This document shows positions 17,273 through 25,443 of a stretch of 64,000 bases of DNA, in pieces. The translations under genes were made by a program, and so were the position numbers. The DNA is taken from assembly GCA_040755915.1 (NCBI GenBank), contig JBFLWM010000031.1:26506-90505 (forward strand), written 5' to 3'. The stretch is from Sulfurivermis sp040755915 (lineage in GTDB: Bacteria > Pseudomonadota > Gammaproteobacteria > Thiohalomonadales > Thiohalomonadaceae). Below the pieces are notes generated by a model. It worked only from the letters and a program-made list of their open reading frames with translations. It was not told the origin of the DNA and ran no database searches. The stretch's first letter is position 1, and each line of letters starts with the position of its first letter.

Positions 17273-17923
17273 TTAGCCGGCGGTTTCGGCATCAAAGCCC
17301 TTGGCGGCCAAGGCGTTTTTCCGCTGCCGCCAGGCGGTGGCGAGCATGGCGAGAATGGCGCCGGCGAAGGCCAGCCCCATGTCGCGCTGGGCATCCCAGA
17401 TGTCGCCCTGGGTACCGAGATAGGCGTCGCCCAGTTCAGGGCTGACGATCGTCGCCACTACGGCCTCCAGCACCTCGTAAAATCCGCTGAACCCCAGCAC
17501 GGCGGTGACCGCCAGGAAGTACGACCAGCCCGGCCGCACCCCCGCCGCCCGCAGCAGGATTTCGCGGAACGGATAGGCGATGAGCAAACCATAGGCAAAG
17601 TGGACGATGCGGTCGTAGTGGTTGCGGGTCAGGTCGAAGGCATCGCGCAGCCAGAAGCCGAAGGGCGTTTCCGCGTAGGTGTAATGGGCGCCGATGAGGT
17701 GCAGGCTGAGAAACACGGTGAACAGGCCATAGGAGGTATTGGAGAAGGCGAAGCGGCAATAGGTGGCGAGCAGCAGCATCCCGTAGATGAATACCAGCAG
17801 GTTCTCCAGCAGCCAGTCGAAGCGGTTGAACGGCGCGATGGCCGTCACCAGCCACAGCCCGGCCAGCCAGGCGATCATCCACTGCAACGGACGATTGCGG
17901 CGGAACGGCGGCGGCTCAGCCAT
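17273..17923 (-). CDS. YjdF/DUF2238 family membrane protein, 216 aa
   Basis: About six hydrophobic segments cover most of the protein (for example LQWMIAWLAGLWLVTAIAP, NLLVFIYGMLLLATY, MGLAFAGAILAMLATAW). The conserved family features HYDRIVHFAYG, FYEVLEA and WDAQRDM are present. DUF2238 proteins are inner-membrane proteins of unknown function. The start at 17923 overlaps the end of the phosphoribulokinase gene by eight bases, which points to coupled expression. A C-terminal tail of about 20 residues is soluble. Confidence 0.85.
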   Translation of the reverse strand: MAEPPPFRRNRPLQWMIAWLAGLWLVTAIAPFNRFDWLLENLLVFIYGMLLLATYCRFAFSNTSYGLFTVFLSLHLIGAHYTYAETPFGFWLRDAFDLTRNHYDRIVHFAYGLLIAYPFREILLRAAGVRPGWSYFLAVTAVLGFSGFYEVLEAVVATIVSPELGDAYLGTQGDIWDAQRDMGLAFAGAILAMLATAWRQRKNALAAKGFDAETAG

Positions 17924-18872
17924 GGCTGCGCTGGCGCTCCAGCAACTCCTGCACCAGCGGCGCACAGATCACTTCGATGGCATGGCCCATGTGGCCACCC
18001 GGCACCACCAGGGTATTGGGACGCGACATGAAGCTGTTGGGCAGGCGGCGCTTGAGGTCGGGGAAGTCGTGGCGCTTCGGCTCACGGAAGCGGATAACCA
18101 CCATGCTCTCGTCCGGCGTCGGGATGTCGCGGGCGATGAACGGGTTGGAGGTATCCACCAGCGGCACACGCTGGAAGTTGATGTCGGTGAGGGAAAACTG
18201 CGGCGTGATGTAGCGCAGGTAGTCGGGCAGGCGGCGCAGGATGGTGGCGGTCACCGCCTCGGCGGAACTGCCCTTCACCGCACAGTCGCGGTGGATCTTC
18301 TGGATCCACTCCAGATTGATGCTGGGCACCACGCCGATGAGCAGGTCCACCCAGCGCGCCACGTCGACGCCGCGATCACCCCGCTCCTGTTGCTGCTGGC
18401 GCAGCTTCATGATCAGCGGGTTGTGCGACGGGCTCATCTCGCGCCGGGTCCAGGTGGATTCGATGCAGGCGCCATGCAACCCTTCGTAAAACAGCAGGTC
18501 AGAGCCGGAGGGTATTTCCTGCCACGGCGTGAAGCTGCCCTCCTCGCCGCCGTGCCGCACCGCCGCCTCGCGGCTGCCGAGGTAGTGGCGATAGAGGCCG
18601 CTGCCGGTACGGGAGTATTCCTGGAACAGCCCCTCCAGCCGCTCGAACAGATTGGCCTCGGGCCCGAAGTGACTGATGGGACGGCCGCTGGCCCGGGCGG
18701 CGGCGACGGCCTGCTTCATGCCGGCGCGGTCGTAGCGGCGGAAGCTTTCACCGTCGACAAAAAAGGCGTTGATGCCCTCGCGCCGGAAGATCTCGGCAAA
18801 GGCATGTTTGACGGTCGTGGTGCCGGCACCGGACGAACCGGTCACGGCAACGATGGGATGGCGCACCGACAT
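17916..18872 (-). CDS. prkB: phosphoribulokinase
   Basis: The enzyme phosphorylates ribulose 5-phosphate to ribulose 1,5-bisphosphate with ATP, the Calvin-cycle step before Rubisco. The P-loop GSSGAGTT is at residues 12-19, followed by VDGESFRRYDR with the catalytic-region acid, and by the bacterial-type segments LLFYEGLHG and TPQFSLTDINFQRVP. Its 318 residues agree with the octameric proteobacterial class, which is allosterically regulated by NADH in studied members. It is the clearest sign of autotrophic capacity in the window. No other cbb gene is adjacent except class I FBPase at 34301. It overlaps the YjdF-like gene by eight bases. Confidence 0.93.
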   Translation of the reverse strand: MSVRHPIVAVTGSSGAGTTTVKHAFAEIFRREGINAFFVDGESFRRYDRAGMKQAVAAARASGRPISHFGPEANLFERLEGLFQEYSRTGSGLYRHYLGSREAAVRHGGEEGSFTPWQEIPSGSDLLFYEGLHGACIESTWTRREMSPSHNPLIMKLRQQQQERGDRGVDVARWVDLLIGVVPSINLEWIQKIHRDCAVKGSSAEAVTATILRRLPDYLRYITPQFSLTDINFQRVPLVDTSNPFIARDIPTPDESMVVIRFREPKRHDFPDLKRRLPNSFMSRPNTLVVPGGHMGHAIEVICAPLVQELLERQRSHG

Positions 18873-18973
18873 GGGCTGCCCTCGCCTGCTTGCGGAGGGC
18901 TAACTTTAGCCCCATTTCCGGCGCCGTGACCATCCCCCGAAAGATGAGTTCTTTTAATGACAGAGGAAACCCC

Positions 18974-19807
18974 ATGGAGCAGTCACTGAAACGCACACAG
19001 CTGGGCCGCTGGATCGAATCGCTGCCGGTACAGAAATTCATCATCACGCTGATCGTCATCAATGCCGTCACCCTGGGCCTGGAAACCTCGCCCGCGGTAA
19101 TGGCGCAGGCGGGCGATGTGCTGCACCTGCTCGACCGCGTGATCCTGGCGGTGTTCGTGGCGGAGATCGCCATCAAGCTGGTGGCGTTCGGCGGGCGTTT
19201 CTTCCGCAATCCCTGGAATGTGTTCGACTTCGTCGTCGTCGGCATCGCCCTGGTGCCGGCCAGCGGGCCGCTGGCGGTGCTGCGTGCCCTGCGCGTGTTG
19301 CGTGTGCTGCGCCTGATTTCCATGATGCCGCGCCTGCGCCTGGTGGTGGAGGCCTTGCTGCTGGCGGTGCCGGGCATCGCCTCCATCGCCGGGCTGATGC
19401 TGCTGATTTTCTATGTGGCGGCGGTGATGGCCACCGGCCTGTTCGGCCCGCAGTTCCCGGAATGGTTCGGCAGCATCGGCGCCTCCATGTACACCCTGTT
19501 CCAGGTGATGACCCTGGAGAGCTGGTCCATGGGCATCGCGCGCCCGGTGATGGAGGCCTATCCCTGGGCCTGGGCCTTCTTCATCCCCTTCATCCTCATC
19601 GCCACCTTCACCATGCTCAACCTGTTCATCGCCATCATCGTCAACACCATGCAGACCATGCATGAGGCGGAATTCAAACAGGAGCAGGCGGCCATCGAGG
19701 AGGCGGTGCATGAGGAAAGTTCACAGGTGAGCCGGGAACTGCGCGCACTGCGCGAGGAGATTCGCGTTCTCAGGGAGGCACTGGCGGAGCGGAGCGATCA
19801 GGCGTAG
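18974..19807 (+). CDS. bacterial voltage-gated sodium channel (NavAb/NavMs type), 277 aa
   Basis: Six transmembrane segments are followed by a C-terminal coiled coil. S4 carries arginines at 104, 107, 110 and 113 in LRALRVLRVLRL. The selectivity filter TLESWSM is at residues 180-186 and matches that of known bacterial sodium channels. The S6 segment (IPFILIATFTMLNLFIAII) leads into a helix rich in E and K, and the last residues (LRALREEIRVLREALAE) form the tetramerising coiled coil. Four subunits assemble into one Na+ channel in this family. AGAGG precedes the start at 18974. The last ten bases overlap the convergent coiled-coil gene. Confidence 0.92.
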   Translation: MEQSLKRTQLGRWIESLPVQKFIITLIVINAVTLGLETSPAVMAQAGDVLHLLDRVILAVFVAEIAIKLVAFGGRFFRNPWNVFDFVVVGIALVPASGPLAVLRALRVLRVLRLISMMPRLRLVVEALLLAVPGIASIAGLMLLIFYVAAVMATGLFGPQFPEWFGSIGASMYTLFQVMTLESWSMGIARPVMEAYPWAWAFFIPFILIATFTMLNLFIAIIVNTMQTMHEAEFKQEQAAIEEAVHEESSQVSRELRALREEIRVLREALAERSDQA

Positions 19808-20079
19808 ACGTCGAGCAGGGTGCCGCTGGTGCTGTCGGGGTCGGCAGCTCGTTCGCTGCGGGTCAGTTCACGCTGCAGATCACCCACCGTCTGCTGCAGG
19901 CCGGCATTCTCGCTGACCAGGCGGCGCTGCTCGGCGCGCAGGTCGCGGTTTTCGCCCTGCAGCTGGGCGTTCTGCTGCACCAGCGCACTGTTCTCGCCGC
20001 GCAGCTGCTGCTCGCGCCGGGCCGAACCGGTGGTGCCGGTGGTGCTTGTCGCGGTGGTGGAAAAACTGGTGTCGATCAT
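19798..20079 (-). CDS. small coiled-coil protein, 93 aa, unknown
   Basis: A low-complexity Thr/Ser-rich N-terminus (about 1-20) is followed by a continuous heptad-like helix (residues about 22-75, with QLRGENSALVQQNAQLQGEN) and ends STSGTLLDVYA. GGGAG lies eight bases upstream of the ATG at 20079; an upstream GTG is also possible. It has no signal peptide and no recognised domain. It overlaps the end of the sodium channel gene by ten bases on the opposite strand, so antisense effects are possible. No function is assigned. Confidence 0.6.
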   Translation of the reverse strand: MIDTSFSTTATSTTGTTGSARREQQLRGENSALVQQNAQLQGENRDLRAEQRRLVSENAGLQQTVGDLQRELTRSERAADPDSTSGTLLDVYA

Positions 20080-20202
20080 GGCAGTCACTCCCGGTAACTT
20101 CCCGGTTACACCTTGAGTTTAGACAGACTCACGGACCGGTGCCAGCAGCGGAACCTGCCGTGCGGGGTATAGTTACTCCATCTCGCCACCCCAAGGATTG
20201 CC

Positions 20203-21117
20203 ATGCACGCCCAACTCAATCAGGTCATTGCCCAGGCCGGCCAGATCATCCTCGGCAAGGAACACCCCATCCGCCTCGCCCTCGCCTGCCTGCTCGCGCG
20301 CGGCCACCTGCTCATCGAGGACCTGCCCGGCGTGGGCAAGACCACCCTCGCCCATGTCCTCGCCACCACCCTCGGGCTGCGCTTCAACCGTATCCAGTTC
20401 ACCTCGGACCTGCTGCCGGCCGATATCCTCGGTGTCTCGGTATATGAGCGTGAGTCGGGCGAGTTCCGCTTCCATCCCGGCCCGATTTTCGCCCAGCTGA
20501 TCCTGGCGGACGAGGTCAACCGCGCCACACCCAAGACCCAGAGCGCCCTGCTGGAGGCGATGGAGGAGCATCAGGTCAGCAGCGAAGGCGAGACACGCCC
20601 GCTGCCGGAGCCCTTCTTCGTCATCGCCACGCAGAATCCTGCCAACCAGATCGGCACCTTCCCCCTGCCGGAGTCGCAGCTCGATCGCTTTCTCATGCGC
20701 ATCGAGCTGGGTTATCCCGATGCCCAGGCCGAACGTGCCCTGCTCGCCGGCAGCGATCGGCGCGAGCTGCTCGCCGGACTGCAGCCGGTGATGACACCGG
20801 AACAGCTGGTGCAGGCGCAGGCCCGGGTGCGGGCCGTGAAGGCCAGCCCGGCGCTGCTGGATTATGTCCAGGCCCTGCTGGAATACTCACGCCGTTCCCC
20901 CCGCTTCCTCACCGGCCTGTCGCCGCGTGCCGGCCTGGCCCTGTTGGCCGGGGCACGGGCCTGGGCCCTGCTGAACGGACGCGACTTCGTTCTGCCGGAG
21001 GACGTGCAGGCCGTGCTGCCCCATGTGGTCGGCCACCGCCTGCAGCAGGTGCAGGCCGATGGCGCCGGCGGCAGCACGGTGCTGGCGGCCTGGTTCAACG
21101 AGGTCGCCATCCCCTGA
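20203..21117 (+). CDS. MoxR family AAA+ ATPase
   Basis: Walker A is EDLPGVGKTTLAH (about 39-51) and Walker B is LILADEVNRATPKTQ; the sensor-1 region FFVIATQNPANQIG is also complete. MoxR ATPases act as chaperones, often with von Willebrand or DUF58 partners. CAAGG lies before the ATG. Five bases separate its stop from the DUF58 gene, and the third gene overlaps that one, so the three form an operon. The set is common in gammaproteobacteria, but its precise role is unsettled. Confidence 0.93.
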   Translation: MHAQLNQVIAQAGQIILGKEHPIRLALACLLARGHLLIEDLPGVGKTTLAHVLATTLGLRFNRIQFTSDLLPADILGVSVYERESGEFRFHPGPIFAQLILADEVNRATPKTQSALLEAMEEHQVSSEGETRPLPEPFFVIATQNPANQIGTFPLPESQLDRFLMRIELGYPDAQAERALLAGSDRRELLAGLQPVMTPEQLVQAQARVRAVKASPALLDYVQALLEYSRRSPRFLTGLSPRAGLALLAGARAWALLNGRDFVLPEDVQAVLPHVVGHRLQQVQADGAGGSTVLAAWFNEVAIP

Positions 21118-21122
21118 CCGCC

Positions 21123-22085
21123 GTGGCCACGCCCCTCACCCTGCGCCAGCGCTTCAGCCTCGCCCGCTTCCTGCGCGGCCTCGGCACCGAAACCGGTCCG
21201 GTCACCCTGGACCGGCGCCGGATCTATATTTTGCCGACGCGGCAGGGGTTGCTGCTCGGCGCGGTGCTGCTCGCCATCCTGCTCGGCGCCATCAACTACG
21301 ACAACGGCCTCGCCTTCGCCCTGGTGTTCCTGCTCACCGGGCTGGGCGTGGTATCGATCCTGCACACCTGGCGCAATCTGCTCGGCCTGCGTCTGGAGGC
21401 GGGGCGCTGCCCCGCGGTATTCGCCGGGGAGACGGCGCGTTTTCCCGTCGGTGTGCACAACGACGGCGGCGAGGTGCGGCCGGCGGTCATACTGCAGGCG
21501 GCCCATGGCAGTGAAGCAACGGCAGACATGGGGCCGGGCACACAGTGGGTGGAGCTGGCCCGCCCGGCCCCCCGGCGCGGACGCCTGCCGCTGGGCCGCT
21601 TCACCGTCGCCACCCGTTTTCCCCTCGGCCTGTTCCGTGCCTGGTCGCCGCTGGAACTGGCCATGGACTGCCTGGTCTACCCGGCCCCGGCGCCACAACG
21701 CGGCCTGCCGCGGGGTCAGCCCGGCATCGCCGGCAGCGGCGGTCAACACGGCCAGGGGCACGACGATTTTGCCGCCCTGCGCCCCTACCATGCCGGCGAC
21801 TCCCTGCGCCATGTGCACTGGAAGGCGGTGGCGCGGGAACAGGGCATGCACACCAAGCAGTTCGCCGGCGAGGCGGCGCAGGAACTGTGGCTGGCGTGGG
21901 AGCTGCTGCCGAGGGTGGCGCCGGAGGCACGGCTGTCGCGCCTGTGCCGCTGGGTACTGGAGGCCGATGCCGCCGGCCTGGCCTATGGCCTGCGCCTGCC
22001 GGATCGGACCATTGCACCCGACTTCGGCCCGGCGCAGCGCCGCCGCTGTCTGGAGGCACTGGCGCTGTACGGGGAGCGGCCATGA
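21123..22085 (+). CDS. DUF58 domain membrane protein, 320 aa
   Basis: Two hydrophobic segments lie near residues 37-75 (LLLGAVLLAILLGAI, GLAFALVFLLTGLGVV). The DUF58 signature follows later: DDFAALRPYHAGDSLRHVHWKAVARE, seen here as DDFAALRPYHAGD and LRHVHWKAVA. GTG at 21123 starts the gene, five bases after moxR stops. Its end overlaps the next start by four bases (ATGA). DUF58 proteins are found beside MoxR ATPases and transglutaminase-like proteins and are presumed to form an envelope-associated complex with them. Confidence 0.9.
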   Translation: MATPLTLRQRFSLARFLRGLGTETGPVTLDRRRIYILPTRQGLLLGAVLLAILLGAINYDNGLAFALVFLLTGLGVVSILHTWRNLLGLRLEAGRCPAVFAGETARFPVGVHNDGGEVRPAVILQAAHGSEATADMGPGTQWVELARPAPRRGRLPLGRFTVATRFPLGLFRAWSPLELAMDCLVYPAPAPQRGLPRGQPGIAGSGGQHGQGHDDFAALRPYHAGDSLRHVHWKAVAREQGMHTKQFAGEAAQELWLAWELLPRVAPEARLSRLCRWVLEADAAGLAYGLRLPDRTIAPDFGPAQRRRCLEALALYGERP

Positions 22086-24061
22086 TCCCGCTGCACGGCC
22101 GATTATGGTTGCTGGGCGCGCTGGCCGCCGTGCTGTTGCCGCAGCTGTTGCGCCTGCCGCCCTGGCTTGCGGCCTGTTGCATGGGGCTGCTGGGCTGGCG
22201 TCTGGTCATCGACCTGCGCAACCGGGCACTGCCCGGCCGCTGGTCGCGCCTGTTGCTCACCCTGCTGGGCATCGGCGCAGTGCTGCTCGGCTACCGTACC
22301 CTGTTCGGGCCGGACGCCGGCCTTGCCCTGCTCAGCGTCATGCTGTGCCTCAAGCTGCTGGAACTGCGCACCCTGCGCGATGCCATGCTGGTGATCTTCC
22401 TCGGCTGGTTCCTGGTGGCGGGCGGCTTTCTGGTGGACCAGTCCATCTTTGTCGGCGCCTATCTGCTGCTTACCGTGTGGCTGCTCACCGCCGCCCTCAT
22501 CGCCCTCAACCATCCGGGCGGTCCGGCGCACCGCTATTACCTGCGCCGCGCCGGCCTGCTGCTGGCGCAGTCCCTGCCCATCATGGTGCTGCTGTTCGTA
22601 CTGTTCCCGCGCCTGCCCGGTCCCCTGTGGGGCGTGCCCAAGGACAGCCTCGTGGCACGCACCGGCATTTCCGACCACATGACCCTGGGCACCATCAGCG
22701 AACTGGCCGAATCAGAGGCGGTGGCCTTCCGCGTGCAGTTCGACGGCCCGGTACCGCCGGCCGATCAGTTGTACTGGCGCGGCCCGGTACTGTGGGCCAC
22801 CGATGGCCGGCGCTGGGACCCGATACCGCGCGAGTTCCCGCCGGCGTGGTTTCGCGATGCCCCGAGCTACGAGGCGCTCGGTGAACCGGTACGCTATGCG
22901 CTGACCCTTGAGCCCCACGATGAACACTGGCTGTTTGCGCTGGAGCTGCCCGCCGCCCTGCCGCCGGGACTCAACGTCAGCGCCGACTTCCAGTTGCTGC
23001 TGCCGCGCAAGGCCACCACGCGCCAGCGCTACGAACTGGCCGCCCATACCCGCTACCGCACCGGGGCGCTGCCGGATGAACAGCGTCGCCTCGGCCTGCA
23101 GCTGCCGGCGGGGCGCAACCCGCGCAGCCTGGCATTGGGCCGGGAGTGGGCCGACAGGGCGCCGGCGGACATCGTGCGCACCGCCCTGGAGCTCTTCCGC
23201 GCGCAACCCTACTGGTACACGCGCCGTCCGCCCCTGCTCGGCGAGCACGCCATCGATGATTTTCTGTTCGAAACGCAACGCGGCTTTTGTGAACATTATG
23301 CCGCCGCCTTCGTCACCCTGATGCGCGCCGCCGGGGTACCGGCACGGGTGGTCACCGGCTATCAGGGCGGCGAGAGCAATCCCCTCGCCGACTATCTCAT
23401 CGTGCGCCAGTCGCGCGCCCACGCCTGGGCGGAGGTATGGCTCGACGGCCAGGGCTGGACGCGCATCGATCCCACCGCCGTCATTCCGCCGCAGCGCGTG
23501 GAGGCCGAGACCGATCTGCAGCGCTTCCGTTCCACCGATACGCCATTGCTGAATGCCGACCTCGGCTGGATCACGCGCAACCTGTCCCGACTGCGCTACG
23601 GCTGGGACGCGCTCAACAATGCCTGGAATCAGTGGGTGCTCGGCTACAACCATCAGCGGCAGAAGGAGCTGCTGCAACGGCTCGGCCTGCTGCATTTCGG
23701 CTGGCAGGGTGTGGTGGCTGCGCTGTTCGGGGCGATGGGTCTGGTACTGGCGGCAGTGGCGGTATTTTTGTTGCGGCAGGGACGACCGCGCACGGATGCG
23801 GTCGTACGTTTGTACGAGCGTTATTGCCGCAAGCTCGCCCGTATCGGGTTGCGACGCCTGCCGCACGAGGGTCCGGCCGACTTTGCCGACCGCGTGGCCG
23901 CCGCGCGACCGGACCTCGCCGAAGCCAGTAACGAAGTCAGTGCGCTTTATGTCGCGCTGCGCTATGGCGCAGCCCGAACCGAAACGCTGTCGCGACTACG
24001 CGATGCCGTTGCGCGCTTTCAACCACGCCGGCGCCGCGGCTCAGCGGCGACCGCGGCGTAG
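22082..24061 (+). CDS. TgpA-family membrane transglutaminase-like protein
   Basis: The 659-residue protein starts with about six membrane helices (DUF3488 region, about 1-190), followed by a periplasmic transglutaminase-like domain with the Cys-His-Asp triad visible in RGFCEHYAAAF (about 400), RAHAWAEV and TRIDPTA. A further transmembrane helix (GVVAALFGAMGLVLAAVAVF) precedes a cytoplasmic DUF4129 tail with PADFADRVAA. Pseudomonas aeruginosa TgpA, with the same layout, is essential for viability. The start overlaps the DUF58 stop. The gene ends four bases from the convergent mnmE. Confidence 0.92.
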   Translation: MIPLHGRLWLLGALAAVLLPQLLRLPPWLAACCMGLLGWRLVIDLRNRALPGRWSRLLLTLLGIGAVLLGYRTLFGPDAGLALLSVMLCLKLLELRTLRDAMLVIFLGWFLVAGGFLVDQSIFVGAYLLLTVWLLTAALIALNHPGGPAHRYYLRRAGLLLAQSLPIMVLLFVLFPRLPGPLWGVPKDSLVARTGISDHMTLGTISELAESEAVAFRVQFDGPVPPADQLYWRGPVLWATDGRRWDPIPREFPPAWFRDAPSYEALGEPVRYALTLEPHDEHWLFALELPAALPPGLNVSADFQLLLPRKATTRQRYELAAHTRYRTGALPDEQRRLGLQLPAGRNPRSLALGREWADRAPADIVRTALELFRAQPYWYTRRPPLLGEHAIDDFLFETQRGFCEHYAAAFVTLMRAAGVPARVVTGYQGGESNPLADYLIVRQSRAHAWAEVWLDGQGWTRIDPTAVIPPQRVEAETDLQRFRSTDTPLLNADLGWITRNLSRLRYGWDALNNAWNQWVLGYNHQRQKELLQRLGLLHFGWQGVVAALFGAMGLVLAAVAVFLLRQGRPRTDAVVRLYERYCRKLARIGLRRLPHEGPADFADRVAAARPDLAEASNEVSALYVALRYGAARTETLSRLRDAVARFQPRRRRGSAATAA

Positions 24062-24065
24062 AGAA

Positions 24066-25430
24066 TTATTTGCCGATACAGAAACTGGAGAAAATACGGC
24101 CGAGCAAATCGTCCGCCGTGAACGCTCCGGTGATCTCGCCCAGGGCCTGCTGAGCCTGCTGCAACTCCTCGGCCAGCAATTCACCGGCACCGAGCTCCAG
24201 CTGCGCGACGCCTGTCGCCAGGTGGCCGGCGGCCTGCTCTAGGGCATCGAGGTGGCGGCGCCGCGCACTGAAAACGCCTTCACCGGCGGCGTGGTAACCC
24301 ATGCTTTGTTTCAGGTGTTCACGCAGCAGGTCCAGCCCATCCCCGCAGCGGGCCGACAGGTAAACGTGCAACCCGTCATCGTATTGTTCGACACTGGCGG
24401 GATGGCCGCTGAGATCGATCTTGTTATGGATGAAGGTTATCGGCAATCGATCCGGCAGGCGGGCGAGAATGCTGCGTTCCGCATCACTCATGCCCGTGCG
24501 ATCATCCAGCAGCAGCAACACACGATCGGCGCGCTCGATCTCCGCCCATGCGCGGCGCATGCCCTCCTGTTCGATGGCATCCATGCTTTCGCGCAGACCT
24601 GCGGTGTCGATGATGTGCAGCGGCATGCCGTCGATGCTGATCTGTTCCCGCAGCACATCGCGCGTGGTGCCGGGAATGTCGGTAACGATGGCACTGTCGC
24701 GCCCGGCCAGGGCATTGAGCAGACTGGACTTGCCTGCATTCGGCTGGCCGGCCAGCACCACATGCATGCCCTCGCGCAACAGACTGCCCTGTTGCGCGGC
24801 TACCTGCACGGCGTGCAACTGTTCCTGCACGGCAGCCAGCCGGGCGGCAACAACGCCGTCGGCGAGGAAATCGATCTCTTCTTCGGGAAAATCGATGGCT
24901 GCCTCCACATACAGGCGCAGCTGGATCAACTCTTCGGTGAGCGCACCGACTCGGCGCGAGAACTCCCCTTGCATTGATCGCAACGCACTGCGCGCTGCCT
25001 GCACCGAGGTGCTGTCGATGAGATCGGCGATGGCCTCGGCCTGGGCCAGGTCGAGTTTGTCGTTGAGGAAGGCGCGCTGGGAAAACTCGCCGGACCGGGC
25101 CGGACGGGCACCGAATTGCAGCGCGGATTGCAGCAGCAGATCCATCACCACCGGGCCGCCGTGCCCCTGCAGTTCCAGCACGTCTTCGCCGGTAAAGGAA
25201 TTGGGCGCGGCAAAGTAAAGGGCGATGCCCTGATCTATGACCGCACCATTACTGTCGCGAAATGGCAGATATTCCGCGTGCCGCGGTACAGGGCAACGCC
25301 CCAGCATACCTTCGGCGATGGTGGCGGCCTGGGGCCCGGAGATGCGGACGATGCCGACGCCGCCACGCCCGGCAGGCGTGGCGACGGCGGCAATGGTATC
25401 GATGTCGCGAGAGGGTGTTTCCACTCTCAC
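24066..25430 (-). CDS. mnmE: tRNA uridine-5-carboxymethylaminomethyl(34) synthesis GTPase MnmE
   Basis: MnmE works with MnmG to make cmnm5U at tRNA wobble position 34. The N-terminal tetrahydrofolate-binding domain starts DTIAAVATPAGRGGVGIVRISG. The G domain is inserted into the helical domain, with G1 QPNAGKSS, G3 DTAGLRE and G4 NKID. The protein ends FCIGK, where the C-terminal cysteine motif CxGK is conserved. Length 454 aa is typical. It follows yidC as in many gammaproteobacteria. Confidence 0.97.
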   Translation of the reverse strand: MRVETPSRDIDTIAAVATPAGRGGVGIVRISGPQAATIAEGMLGRCPVPRHAEYLPFRDSNGAVIDQGIALYFAAPNSFTGEDVLELQGHGGPVVMDLLLQSALQFGARPARSGEFSQRAFLNDKLDLAQAEAIADLIDSTSVQAARSALRSMQGEFSRRVGALTEELIQLRLYVEAAIDFPEEEIDFLADGVVAARLAAVQEQLHAVQVAAQQGSLLREGMHVVLAGQPNAGKSSLLNALAGRDSAIVTDIPGTTRDVLREQISIDGMPLHIIDTAGLRESMDAIEQEGMRRAWAEIERADRVLLLLDDRTGMSDAERSILARLPDRLPITFIHNKIDLSGHPASVEQYDDGLHVYLSARCGDGLDLLREHLKQSMGYHAAGEGVFSARRRHLDALEQAAGHLATGVAQLELGAGELLAEELQQAQQALGEITGAFTADDLLGRIFSSFCIGK

Positions 25431-25443
25431 GCTCTTGGCAAGG

